Assembly: GCF_045679555.1 (NCBI RefSeq)
Contig: NC_092096.1
Coordinates: 29,396,364-29,460,363, forward strand
Reading direction: 5' to 3'
DNA length: 64,000 nt
DNA from: Salvelinus alpinus
Taxonomy: Eukaryota > Chordata > Actinopteri > Salmoniformes > Salmonidae
Shown piece by piece: positions 20,700 to 33,080 of the stretch (position 1 is its first letter; each line of letters begins with the position of its first letter). The notes beneath the pieces were generated by a model that made no database searches, was not told the origin of the DNA, and was given only the letters and a program-made list of their open reading frames with translations. The translations under genes and the position numbers were made by a program.

Positions 20700-23600
20700 T
20701 GGTTTGATGTTACAGTATCCATTACCATGAATCTGCTCTAGTCCAGTCTTGACTCTAACCCAAACTGCTGGTTGAGGAAGACTGATTACAGATTACGAGG
20801 CACTTTCTGTGTGTCAATGCTATGGATTTTTTATTACTTTTGTACTGGCTGGATTGACAGTGAGCACCTGTGAACGGCGAGGCAGCAGCCCACTAAACTG
20901 AGGGCCTGCTGCCCCGTGCCAATCAAAAACAATTCAGTGTCTGCTGAAGAAGCAGCACGCCCTAGTAGTGAACGAAAGCCATAAATAACGCCAGCGCTTG
21001 ACGCCGTCCCCATCTGATTATTGACGTTAACTAGGTTTGGTTTCTTATAACTTTTTTAGTAGTACTTTCTCAATCGTTTTTTTTAAACATTTGTCCCACA
21101 AAGGAGTTTAGAAGGAATGGAGATTCAACCTGTTTCTCCTCAGGCCTCCGGCGAGGTCTATGCTGCCTGTGGTAATTTATTTTCCAATCGATTTCCACTG
21201 CAGGCCCCTCTCTCCTATCACTGTTGTCCAGTGATCAGCTGGAGTGAGACAGAAGTGTTTTATTATGGGGGTATTGCGATCTATATAAACTGCATGGAAA
21301 GATACTCTTTATAAAACACAGCGAGGCAACCAGATGGAGTGGTATGTATCACACCGTTTACAGGTCACTGTTCTGTCTGCCTCTGTGGTAGGAATGGAGG
21401 GGAAAGGATGGGGTGAGGAGGGTAAGGGTGGGGTGAGGAGGGTAAGGGTGGGGTGAGGAGGGTAAGTCGTATGTCTAGTCTGCATCTTCTGCCACGTAAC
21501 AGCTATCAACATGAATGTTTCGGAGAGAGACAGTTCCTCAATGTCCTCAGGTGATACTGAATAGAGAGGTTAATTTCCTGGCCACAGCCCCATCTCTGTC
21601 TTGCTCTCCAGCGCTTTACACAGGAAAGATAAAAAGCTAGACCTGAGAGCAAACAGCCAAACCCAGTGGCAACAGACAAAAATGACAAAGAAAGAGCAAA
21701 CTGACCTAACCAAACACAGAGCTTGTGGAATGCTCCCGAGGGCCCAAGGTTCCATCATCTGTAGCAGCCCAAGTCAGGCTTGATTCACCTTAACTCTCTG
21801 TTCAGTGTTCACTCCCACTCACACTAATCTCAGTGTTCAGTCTGCTGCCAAGATCACTGACAGTTCGCTCAGAGAAACACAGAGGTTTTCCTCCTCCACG
21901 GTTTAATGCTACTGTCTGTCTGTGTCCGTGTGACGTGCAGCAGACAACTGGGAGCACTGTTAACCCTATTCTTTATGAATGGCTCACTTCCTCTGTTGCT
22001 ATGAAGGGACTGGTGTAGTCACATGGGCCAATCAAGGGCATTCCTAGATGACATAGGGATGTGTAAGGTGCATACTGTACATTAGTTACAATGCATACTG
22101 TAGGAGGTGAAACCATTATCTTCTTATTAGAATGACAGAGAGAAGCATTTCTCATGGATTTCGACCACATGGCTCCAGTTCAGACTTCCACAGTAATTGT
22201 ATGTATGTATTTTAACCTAGTTTGAGACCGAGAACACAACACTGCATATTAGGCAGATACATGAGAAAAGGAAAATTATTATTTTTCACTAGATTTGTCA
22301 TGTTTACAATGTACTTTGAAAGGAGAGAACGAGCGAGGTGTGATATTGTGATAGTAGAGAATAATGCACAAACATGTCTGAAGTTTGTTCTAAACAGGAT
22401 TCATAATCAGAGCACACAAACAAAACATGAGTTCAATATTTCACCAGATTATTTTGAGACATTTCTTGAAGAATCTTCGAGGTTGATCAATAAAAGTCTG
22501 GAAGATAGAACACATATAAATCACATATCTAACAGAGGTTTTCGTCACCTCAGGGAATAGATTTCAATTATAAGCAGTGACACAATACTGCAAGACCTGC
22601 CCCCCCTTTCTCTCTCACTTTCTGCCCCTCTCTCTATTCGTCTATCTCTCATCTCTCTCTGCCTCTCTCCCCTCTCCCTCTCTCCCTCTCACACCCAGTC
22701 CCACGCTGCTTGCAGCTCTAGTCATTATTTTAGTGTAGGTACATCATCCTCCCGATCCCAGAAGACTGAAGTAGAACTTGTATTCAAATGCCAAAAAACA
22801 AAGAAGAACTGGAGGATTTAATTAATACAACCTCTTTTCTTGCAGGAAGTGATTGTTTAGCTTTGTTTGACTGCAAAATTCCTTTTTGTGTACAAAATGG
22901 ACCCTCAAATAAAACATTTAGAATTATAGTTCTGCCGCATACGATTGAAAAGCCATGAATAAGAATAAGAGCATCCTTGCACATTGAAATAAGCCATTAA
23001 AAATGCATGAGTTTCTGAGGTGAAGTGTCTGTAGGTGGATAAGCGCATGGCGACTGGGTGAGAGTGTCGAGCTGAGAGACAGATTGCACTCGTCCAGGCT
23101 GGCTGTTGCTGCTGCTGCGCCAGCGCTGTCACGCTTCAACAGCCAGACAGGGTGTTTGGCTCCTGCAGATTAATTGTCAGGGCTAAATTAACTTTCCTTC
23201 CATCCAATTGCAACCTAAAACAGCCTTGGCTTTCGAGGCTCTGGGTTCTCGAAACAGGGGAGAAGGGCAGCACATCAGGAGCTGTCAGATCCCACACAAG
23301 TCCACAGAAGCATCAGGAATCAGTTCACTGGGAGCACTAGACTAGGATTCATGGTGTCTGCTGTCTGAGTGGGTACAAGAGAGAAGGCTTCAGTTGGATC
23401 AGTATCAGAGGTACATTCAGTTAGAGATATTTAGTTCAAACTGTAATGCATTGTGTAGTAAAATCCCTTGACACAGGGAGAAATTCACTTTGAACTGTGC
23501 ATCCTATTCATATGATACAATGAGGCAGCAGTAGTAGTAGTTGTGATAGTAGTTGTAGTATATTCAAGAAAGAGTACACGTCGACCTGAAAGACTTTTGC

Positions 23601-24090
23601 ATAATATAGAACAATGAAATGTTCCTCAGAAAGTGCATTGCGAAGGCTTTCATTATAGGGAAACATCATGCTGGTAAGGGTTGTCTTGGGTGGGTTAGAA
23701 AAAACCCTCTTTACTTTTATAAGCAGTGGCACAGACGCATAAATATTAATACTCAGCCGAGAGCTCATGATTTTTTTATGCAACTGAGAATCTTTTGAAA
23801 TTAAATCGGCATAATAGAATTTCTTTCATTACTTCATTTTGAATAAATGAGGGCCATACATTTTTTGGGGAGTTTAAACAGCGTTGGAGAGGACTTGATC
23901 CCGATAAGAAAAGACTGTATTGTGCACCTATTTGTTTTCCAGCCAGTGAAACACCCAACAACATGGGACTGAGTGGCCTCGTCTTTGACATGTTTGCCAA
24001 CCTGTCAGATTGTGTGAGGTTTTTCAGGATTGGAGTGGGTCCTGTGACACATCCAGCCTGGTTGCTAGCCAACAGACCCTCAAAATCACA
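20700..24090. other. largely unique region, no gene recognised
   Basis: About 3.4 kb with no coding exon that I can support. Contents: a possible conserved non-coding stretch at 20860-21040, a 24-bp G-rich triplicate at 21405-21466, pyrimidine-rich sequence at 22600-22690, and a second copy of the TTTAATTAAT...CTTGCAGGAAG motif at 22813-22850. A GC-balanced stretch at 23020-23220 looks regulatory in composition. Likely intergenic or intronic. Confidence 0.4.
21405..21466. repeat. 24-bp G-rich tandem triplicate
   Basis: Three units of GGTGGGGTGAGGAGGGTAAG type in direct repeat. Each has several GGG runs, so the tract may form a G-quadruplex on the plus strand. Confidence 0.85.
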
Positions 24091-24092
24091 TA

Positions 24093-24724
24093 CAGTGTGC
24101 TCCAAAGTAATGATGAGTGAGAAAGTTAAAGACCCACAAATAGCACACCCCAAGACAACCTCTCACCATTACAATAAAAGGGGAGGTTAGCATTTCTTGG
24201 GGGGGTATGATATTTATGCCTCTAACCTTCTCACTCATCATTATTCACGTTTCATTCAGGATTATCCGTAATCATGGTTCCATCCATATTAATGTAAAAG
24301 TGTTTACAAACATATTTTATTCTTATTTACAATAAACGTGACTCTAAAGTGACACAATACATTATTTACCATTCATTTTTATTGGGCACAAAATAATCTG
24401 AAACACAACCAAATCAAAATGCAAATGAGTCACAATCTTGATGTAGTCATTATATTTTGTGAATATGGGACCAAATACTTAACTATTTACATATAAGTGA
24501 ATTTGTCCCAATACTTTTGGTCCCCTAAAATGGGGGAACTATGTACAAAAAGTGTTGTAATTTCTAAACGGTGTATCCAATATGGATGAAAATACCCTCA
24601 AATTAAAGCTGTCATTCTGCACTTTAACATCATAGTCATTGTATCATTTCAAATCCAACGTGCTGGAGTACAGAGCCACAATAACATAAATGTGTCACTG
24701 CCCCAATACTTTTGGAGCTCACTG
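24093..24724. mobile_element. non-autonomous Tc1/mariner-type element (632 bp)
   Basis: Begins CAGTGTGCTCCAAAGTAATG and ends with the near reverse complement CCAATACTTTTGGAGCTCACTG. TA flanks both sides (24091-24092, 24725-24726). The interior is AT-rich without a transposase frame. Inverted ends plus TA duplication place it with Tc1/mariner. Confidence 0.85.
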
Positions 24725-24726
24725 TA

Positions 24727-25435
24727 GCTGGCGATTAGCGTAGTCAGCCAGATACTCATTTGGCCGTCATCTCAGCCTGGAGAGTCCTGGAGGCAATTAT
24801 GAAGTGAAGAGCAGATGTCATCGGATTCTGAGCGTCTTAACAGATAATAAATAAATGGATCCAAAGAGTACCGAAGGACACTGACATGTAATCACCAGGC
24901 TGATAGATTTTAGACGCTCCACGGTGACATGCAGTGAAGAACAGAGTTACCCCCTGAGAACTCCTCAATGATTGGGTCAGCAGATTGCCATCACTTTCAC
25001 CTGTATTGATGGGTTCCATTCCCTAGGCCCCTCCCCCTCTTGGTTTTGTTCGATCTCAGTCTCTTCCAGTGCCCCAGAGGTGCTCCAAATGTGTTTGTAT
25101 GAAGTCAGCCTGTTTGTGTGTGTGTAAGAGAAATTAGATGGGGGTGGGGGCATGAAGTCCACATGCTGAAGTTGGACCATAAAATTTTAGGTCAAAACTT
25201 TCAATCACACAGACGGTCAGAGACTGGTCTAGACATTGTCTCCATTTGTTCTCTTACTGTCTCTGTTGGACCTAAAGTTGATAAGATTCATTGGATAAGG
25301 ACCACTGTGTAGTATGGATCCAGACAGAAGAGATGGAGTCTTGCATGTGTTATAGTTCTATCTAAACACAGTGTGTTGCTGTTCTGCTGTGCTGTGTGAC
25401 ACTGGAGAGGACTAGCTTGACAGACAGTGGCAGCC
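24727..25435. other. unique spacer, no gene recognised
   Basis: Mixed-composition sequence with no ORF, repeat or splice-flanked exon that I can support. It leads directly into the 72-bp minisatellite. Confidence 0.4.
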
Positions 25436-25882
25436 CAGCCTGGCTCTGTGCTATTCTGATCGAGACGCATGGAGTTACCTGTCCTCAATGGCCAGAGTGT
25501 TAGCTGTCAGCCTGGCTCTGTGCTATTCTGATCGAGACGCATGGAGTTACCTGTCCTCAATGGCCAGAGTGTTAGCTGTCAGCCTGGCTCTGTGCTAGTC
25601 TGATCGAGATGCATGGAGTTACCTGTCCTCAATGGCCAGAGTGTTAGCTGTCAGCCTGGCTCTGTGCTATTCTGATCGAGATGCATGGAGTTACCTGTCC
25701 TCAATGGCCAGAGTGTTAGCTGTCAGCCTGGCTCTGTGCTATTCTGATCGAGATGCATGGAGTTACCTGTCCTCAATGGCCAGAGTGTTAGCTGTCAGCC
25801 TGGCTCTGTGCTATTCTGATCGAGATGCATGGAGTTACCTGTCCTCAATGGCCAGAGTGTCAGCTGTCAGCCTGGCTCTGTT
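25436..25882. repeat. 72-bp minisatellite, about 6.2 copies
   Basis: Units start CAGCCTGGCTCTGTGCTATT at 25436, 25508, 25580, 25652, 25724 and 25796, with a partial one at 25868. Divergence is a few bases, for example GAGACGC in units 1-2 and GAGATGC later. The 24-codon repeat ORF it creates is a by-product of the period. Confidence 0.95.
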
Positions 25883-26284
25883 TGCGTGGCTGATTTATGT
25901 AATTTCCACTCCTCCACTCGGAATGGACTCTCGCTTCCATCAAGGTAGAGGAGTTTAGACTCCTTTCGACCCAGCAATAAGTTCAATCTCAATTTCCACT
26001 CAGACACATAGCAGAAATGGAACATTTGCAAGAATGAAAAAAAAAAGTAAAAAAAAGTAATTCTCCCTTTCCGCCGTATGCTCCCTTTTAGCGATGTTTC
26101 CCCAACAATATTGCTCTCTGCTCAGCAATTTTCTCCCAGCCAACGTATTTGTGTCTGGGAGATGACAGAGCGAACGACAGCCGGGTCTCTGGGCCTTGGG
26201 TAGGTAGGTGTTTCATATGTCATAGAGGGAGCGGCACGACGGCGTTAACGGGGGATTTCATTTGGTTTCATCAGATAGACGCTC

Positions 26285-26436
<152 letters not shown>

Positions 26437-26444
26437 CCTTAGGG

Positions 26445-27022
26445 ACTCGGATGGGGCTAACCTAATGGTACAAACAGGGATGGGATGGGGCTAACCTAAT
26501 GGTACAAACAGGGATGGGATGGGGCTAACCTAATGGTAGAAACAGGGATGGGATAGGGCTAACCTAATGGTAGAAACAGGGATGGGATGGGGCTAACCTA
26601 ATGGTACAAACAGGGATTGGATGGGGCTAACCTAATGGTACAAACAGGGATGGGATGGGGCTAACCTAATGGTACAAACAGGGATGGGATGGGGCTAACC
26701 TAATGGTACAAACAGGGATGGGGTGGGATGGGGCTAACCTAATGGTACAAACAGGGATGGGATGGGGCTAACCTAATGGTACAAACAGGGATTGGATGGG
26801 GCTAACCTAATGGTACAAACAGGGATGGGATGGGGCTAACCTAATGGTACAAACAGGGATGGGATGGGGCTAACCTAATGGTACAAACAGGGATGGGATG
26901 GGGCTAACCTAATGGTACAAACAGGGATGGGATGGGGCTAACCTAATGGTAGAAACAGGGATGGGGTGGGGCTAACCTAATGGTTGAAACAGGGATGGGG
27001 TGGGGCTAACCTAATGGTAGAA
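26445..27022. repeat. 34-bp minisatellite, 17 copies
   Basis: Units of GGGGCTAACCTAATGGTACA plus AACAGGGATGGGAT, with the CTAACC core at 26457 and then every 34 bp to 27006. One unit (before 26734) has a 5-bp GGGTG addition. Variants TACAAAC and TAGAAAC occur in blocks: TAGAAAC sits in units 3-4 and near the right end. Confidence 0.95.
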
Positions 27023-28320
27023 AAAGCCCTTATACTCTGCCAGGTTCATAGGGCCAACAACCAGCTTAAACGGATTAAAAATAATGAGGTAGGAACTGGA
27101 CCTGCTGGAGAGAGCAATTTTCAACGTCCTCTGCTTGTGAATTGTGTTTTTGAGAGTGGTGCCCTGTGATAATGGTGAATCCACAGTTGTTCTGGGTTGA
27201 ATGAATAGAATAAAACGGCTGGTGTTGACCGAGACCTTTTTCATCGCGTCTCAAATTCATCGTGTCTCATTTCTCATTCAATAAGTTGATGAAAATGGCA
27301 TCATTGAAAGAGCTCAAGAGGGACATACTGGGACATATAACACACTTAGGGGAGGGGAGCAAATGGAGTGAGTTCATTATTGATGAGAAGAATATGAGAA
27401 GGAAGGGGATGGTGGAGTGGCATATCACCACCTGGGACCATGACTCATACTGATGAATGACCATTGATGATGTTTTCCTGATGATTGTCTCAAATTAAAG
27501 AGTTACTTTAATTATAGTGTGACACCGATAGAAGAGGCTGCATGTGAGCTGATGGTTCAAATTGGCATTTTAAGCATATAATGCAGTGCAGAGCTTCCTC
27601 TTCCTCTACCAACAACACAGGGTGGGTCCTCCTCTATAGATTGGACAATACTCAGTCCTTTCATTTTGTCTAATGCGGTAGAGAAAGGCACTTTCCAGCA
27701 ATCTAAATACATTCCATAAAGAGATTAGATCTTTTCAAACAGATATTTGATTTCAAATTGGATTGATGAAACAGACATTCAACAAACATTCTGATAAATA
27801 CTTCGAAACCAGCATCAAAGGCCTGTCTAATAGTACGTCTAGGCTCAAGCTCCTGTTATGAAACACAAGGCTCTTTTTTCAATGTGTGTGTGTTTGTGCC
27901 CGCATGCCTGTCTGTATGGGCAGTGTTAGTCTGACGTCAGTATTGTACATGGGCTGTGGAATGTCCAGCGTTAATGGCACGGGTTATTGATTCAGTGTGC
28001 TGTAATCTGTCGAAACCGGTCGGAACCAGCTGCAACAGGGGGCGACGCTTCCTATAAGGTCATCTGCAGCCATCTGCTCCGCAGCGGACGTGATTATCCT
28101 CCTACCACTTGTTAAAGTGCCACCATTAAGAGGATCCCACAGCAAATTAGAACTGAAGTTAATTGAGAAGACGGAGAGTTTTCAGAAAGTTACTTTCTTT
28201 GTCGAACGCAGTTGTAGTCGACAGAAGTACAGTGCTGTCGATTGAGAATGATACCAGTTAAAAGTCTAACTGATCCAAACTCCTATCACTCAATAGTATT
28301 TTGACTATACTCATATCGAA
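27023..28320. other. unique region, no gene recognised
   Basis: About 1.3 kb without ORF or named repeat. The part at 27960-28200 (TCTGTCGAAACCGGTCGGAA, GCAGCGGACGTGATTATCC) is GC-balanced and repeat-free and could be a regulatory element. No direct evidence. Confidence 0.35.
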
Positions 28321-28740
28321 AAAAAACAATTTAAAATAGTTTTAGATACCTTTTAAGGATACATTAAATATAAAAAATTGGCCAAATTATGTATAATTTG
28401 TATTTTATTTAATGCATTTGAAATACATTCCAAAAATATATTACGGAATGTATTTAAAATGTATATATAAATGTATGTCAAGTCTATATCACAATATATG
28501 TTAAATGCATCAGAAAATGTATTTACTATATTTCAAAATACATTCTGAAATACATTAAAGAATCAATTTTAGAATCTATTTTCAAATGTATTTGTTGAAA
28601 TATTTGGTAAATATATTTTAAAATGTATTTGGAAATGTTTAGTAAAATATATTCCAACATTCATTTACATATATTTGTAAGAAATATATTTTTAGATTAG
28701 AATGTATGGCAAATACAAAAAATTGGCCAAATCATATTGT
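28320..28740. repeat. AT-rich quasi-palindromic repeat cluster
   Basis: About 400 bp of imperfect iterations of AAATGTATTT and AAATACATT in both orientations. It is bracketed by the direct repeat AAAAAATTGGCCAAAT near 28374 and AAAAATTGGCCAAATCAT near 28718. It looks like an AT-rich interspersed element or satellite remnant. Confidence 0.6.
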
Positions 28741-28904
28741 AACAAAATGGTGACTGTCTTAACAATGAAACTGTCATAGTATGCTCTTTGGTATCACATG
28801 CACTTATATCAGTCTCATGAAGACTGCAGAACTGGCAGTGTCCAAGCATAACCTTTAAAGGGAAGTTTCTAAATGTTTCAACTTCATATTCATCATCACT
28901 CAAC

Positions 28905-29690
28905 AAATTGGATGCAGTCTATTCCAGTGTCATCCGTTTTGTTTCCAAAGCCCCATATACCACCCACAACAGCGACCTGTATGCTCTCGTCAGCTGGCCC
29001 TCGCTACATATTCCTCGCCAGACACACTGGCTCTAGGTCATCTTTAAGTCTTTGGTAGGTAAAGCTCCGCCTTATCTCAGCTCACTGGTCACGATAACAA
29101 CACTCACCCATAGCACACACTCCAGCAGGTATATCTCACTGTCATCCCCAAAGCCAACACCTCCTTTGGCTGCCTTTCCTTCCAGTTCTCTGCTGCCAAT
29201 GACTGGAACAAATTGCAAAAATCGCTGAAGTTGGAGACTTATATCTCCCTCACTAACTGTAAACATCAGCTATCTGAGCAGTTTACAGATTGCTGCAGCT
29301 GTACACAGCCCATCTGTAAATAGCCCATCCAATCTACCTACCTCATCCCCATATTGTTTTTATTTACTTTTTTGCTCTTTTGCACACCAGTATTTCTACT
29401 TGCACATCATCACTCCAGTGTTAATTTGCAAAACTGTAATTACTTCACTACTATTGCCTATTTATTGCCTTACCTCTTCACGCCATTTGCACACACTGTA
29501 TATATACTTTTTTTTCTATTGTGTTATTGACTGTACATTTGTTTATTCCATGTGTAACTCTGTGTTGCTGTTTGTGTTGCACTGCTTTGCTTTGCTTTAT
29601 CTTGGCCAGGTCGCAGTTGTAAATGAGAACTTGTTCTCAACTGGCCTACCTGGTTAAATAAAGGTGAAATAAAAAAATAAAAAAATAATC
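28905..29690 (+). mobile_element. LINE 3' end (L2/Jockey-type), 5'-truncated
   Basis: The text encodes the C-terminal end of a fish LINE protein in broken frames (KSLVGKAPPYLSSLVT, then PKANTSFGCLSFQFSAANDW after a frameshift). A 3' UTR follows, ending CTGGTTAAATAAAGGTGAAA and an AAATAAA-rich tail. No reverse-transcriptase core remains. Family assignment is from memory; a 3' fragment is certain, the clade name is less so. Confidence 0.7.
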
Positions 29691-29789
29691 TCCAGCACCA
29701 CACTACCAGCAACATATGTGAAGATGGCACGTTTCTATGTTTTGTAGTAACAAACATAGAGGAATATGTGTTTCCAATGACATCAACCA

Positions 29790-30495
29790 ATTAGTAGACG
29801 GTTTGAAACACTTACCTAGCAGTGATTACAGCTGGGAAACTCTAAGAGCTTTCCACACACAGATTGTGCAACATTTGCCCATTAATTTTTTCAAAATTCT
29901 GCAAGCTCTGTCAAATAGGTTGTTGAACATTGCTAGACAACCATTTTCAGGTCTTGCCATAGATTTTCAAGTAGATTTAAGTCAAAACTGTTACTCGGCC
30001 ACTCAGTATCATTCAGTCTTCTTGGTAAGCAATTCCAGTGTAGATTTGGCCTTGTGTTTAATGTTATTGTCCCTCTGAAAGGTGAATTAATCTCCCAGTG
30101 TCTGGTGGAAAGCAGACTGAACCAAGTTTTCCTCTAGGATTTTGCCAATTCCTTATTTTTTTATCCTGAAAAACTCTCCGGTCCTTAACGATGACAAGCA
30201 TACCCATAAGATGATGCAGCCACCACCATGCTTGAAAATATGGAGAGTGGTACTTAGAAATGTGTTGTATTGGATTTGCCCCAAACATAACACTTTGTAT
30301 TCAGGACAAAAAGTTAATTGCTTTGCCAATTTTTTTGCAGTGTTACTTTAGTGCCTTGTTGCAAACAGGATGCATGTTTTGGTATAGTGTGTAGGCCAGT
30401 GCCAAAAATCTAAATGTAATACATTTTAAATTCAGGCTGCTATACAACAAAATGTGGAAAAAGTCAAGGAGTGTGAATACTTTCTGAAATGAAGT
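29790..30495 (-). mobile_element. degraded Tc1-like transposon fragment
   Basis: On the minus strand at about 30090-29810 a broken frame matches the transposase C-terminus (QRDNNIKHKAKSTLE, EWPSNSFDLNLLENLW) with several stops. At 30440-30490 a terminal-repeat-like sequence (ATGTGGAAAAAGTCAAGGAG, then TGTGAATACTTTCTGAA) resembles the end of the 6135 element. The opposite end was not found. Confidence 0.7.
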
Positions 30496-30499
30496 GCCC

Positions 30500-31680
30500 T
30501 TTAATATAGACCACATGGAGAATTCAATCAATTAGATTTTCAGTAAAGGCTAAAGTGACAAAAATCAGTATTTTGACATGTCTCTCCGTGGACCCTCTGA
30601 GACTTCTAGGAAGATTTTAAGCCACAAACACCCCAAAATGCTTCAAGTTTTCATCATTATTGTAAAGCCATAGTTATTTCGTTGCTTTGACAAAGTTATT
30701 TCTGATTTTTTTGATTTTATTTCAAGTGATTAGTGATTTTTACATATGTCCCTCATTTTAAGGTCAACCCTGTTACATGAACTGAACTCTTGTTTTAAGA
30801 AACTATTCCTTTTTAAAAATGTATTTCAAAAGAAAAATTGAACATCTAATAGTCAAATCATAGTGTAAAAGCAGGTGAGCTGGTTCTACTCTTTTTGGCT
30901 GTTTTCTGGTGCTTTGTGGTGAAAAACTGAACGGCTTGAGCATAATTTGTCAACCCTGTTACCCATAGATAGACAGGCTAGAAATGTATAAAAAAAATGT
31001 ATATATTTTTTGAGGGGCACTCAATTGCCCCTCCCTGCTGCAGTCAACAAGCTTCCTTTCCCCCTGTCACAAGGGGCTTCATGGCTGATTTAACTACTAA
31101 TTACCAGTTTGAGTGCCGTTCAAGTGGATTTTCCCCAGATGAGGTAAATTCCAACTCCCCACTTGGATACGAACACACCATAACCCAGCTAACCATCCAC
31201 TGTAGATCCATAAAATACCACTCATTGGAAGCACAAGACCTACACCTACATTTTGACATATTGTGGAGTGTTGTACGAAGTATAGTTTTTATTTAAACCG
31301 ATAACTCAAATACCATATTTTTTAAATAGCTTAGCTTTCTTGTCATTATTTAATTAAGCTAAAGAGAGGCTCTTACTACAGTAATACATTTTTTCTTTTG
31401 AGATGGGAACATTTTATTTTATAAAGTTGAACATTCTCTTTATGAAAGAATGTTACATTTAGGTGAAATCAAAAGTATATTTTTTTACTCACCATAACAA
31501 TTTTGGGCTTGGTGGACCAAAAAATAATTATCGCCATTGATCAATATGTAATCAGTCATTTAAGAAGCTGACAAAGGAACCACTTTGACCACCCTGTAGA
31601 CTAGATGTCACTGCCATTCATTTCTGGAATATTGTCAGTCATTACATGCACTTGAGCAAAGATGCAAATGTATGTACATG
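30500..31680. other. AT-rich region, no gene recognised
   Basis: Low-complexity AT-rich sequence with frequent stops in all frames. Some phrases resemble old interspersed repeats, but I cannot name one with confidence. Confidence 0.4.
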
Positions 31681-31682
31681 TA

Positions 31683-32596
31683 CACTACCGGTCCAAAGTT
31701 TTAGAACACCTACTCATTCAAGAGTTTATTTTTATTTTTTGAAGACATCGCAACTATAAAGTAACCAAGAAAGTGTTAAAAATAATCAAAATATATTTTA
31801 CATTTGAGATTGTTCAAATAGCCACCATTTGCCTTGATGACAGCTTTGCACGCTCTTGGCATTCTCTCAACCAACTTCCAGCTTTTCCAACAGTCTTGAA
31901 GGAGTTCCCACATATGCTGAGTACCTGTTGGCTGCTTTTCCTTCACTCTGCGGTCTGTTACTTAAACTCTGTGAAACATTTATGTGGGCTGCAATTTCTG
32001 AGGCTGGTAACTCTAATAAACGTATCCTCTGCAGCAGAGGTAACTCTGTGTCTTCCATTCCTGTGGTGGTCCTCATGAGAGCCAGTTTCATCATAGCTCG
32101 ATTTTTGCGACTGCACTTGAAGAAACTTTCAAAGTTCTTGAAATATTCCGTATTGACTGACCTTCATGTCTTAAAGTAATGATGGACTGTCATTTCTCTT
32201 TGCTTATTTGAGCTGTTCTTGCCAGAATATGGACTTGGTATTTTACCAAATAGGGCTTTTAAATGTATACCCCCCTACCTTGTCACAACACAACTGATTG
32301 GCTCAAATGCATTAAAAAGGAAAGAAATTCCACAAATTAACTTTTAAGAAGGCACTCCTGTTATTTGAAATTCATTCCAGGTGACTGCCTCACGAAGCTG
32401 GTTGAGAGAATGTCAAGAGTGTGCAAAGCTGTCATCAAGTCTGTCTTCAAGGTAAAATATATTTTGATTTGTTTAACACTTTTTTGGTTACTACATGATT
32501 CCATATGTGTTATTTCATAGTTGTGATGTCTTCACCATTACTCTACAATGTAGAAAATAGTAAAAATAAAGAAAACCCCTTGAATGAGTAGGTGTA
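31683..32596 (-). mobile_element. Tc1-like deletion derivative
   Basis: Left end beside TA (31681-31682) begins CACTACCGGTCCAAAGTTTT. The right end is truncated after GAATGAGTAGGTGTA at about 32596. Compared with the related full copy at 46523-48418 it joins the equivalent of 46844 directly to 47411 near 31955. The catalytic part of the transposase is lost, while a degraded N-terminal piece (minus strand 32094-31867, [20 protein letters not shown]) stays. Confidence 0.8.
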
Positions 32597-32619
32597 TCCT
32601 GTCAGAGCCCATCTGTAGC

Positions 32620-32906
32620 TAACCCCACCCCACCCCAACCCAAATCAACCCAACCTCTCGCTCTCTCGCTCTCTTTCTCTGTCCCCAGTGTGACTACATA
32701 GCTCCAGTTCTGTCTCTAAGTGCTCCCTCTCCTCCCTCCTGTCTCCCTCTCTACCCCCTCTTTTTCTCTTCTCTCTCTCTGAGTGCTGCTCCCCTGCCAA
32801 GCGGGCCGTCCCTGGAGTGACCTTGTGGCAATGAGATCCTGATCACGAGTCAGGAAACCAAGCTTTTCAGAACGCCCTCCTCTCTCAGCAACAGAAATGA
32901 GAGGGT

Positions 32907-32969
<63 letters not shown>

Positions 32970-33080
32970 GGAAAACAGCTATCGTTTGCCCAGACTTGTG
33001 GAGAGACAAGAGTGAGAGTGTAAGTGAAAGAAAGAGAGGGAGGTAGAGAGAGAGAGAATTAGAGAGAGAGAGACTGACAG
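32620..33080. repeat. pyrimidine then purine-rich simple repeats
   Basis: A CT-rich stretch (32655-32785) is followed by about 130 bp of complex sequence and then GA repeats (32908-32964 and 33010-33075). The Ser-Leu-rich 157-codon minus ORF across it is an artefact of the GA tract. Confidence 0.85.

Noticed and set aside
31773-32179. 101- and 107-codon plus ORFs
   Set aside because: Antisense to the Tc1-like transposase remnant.
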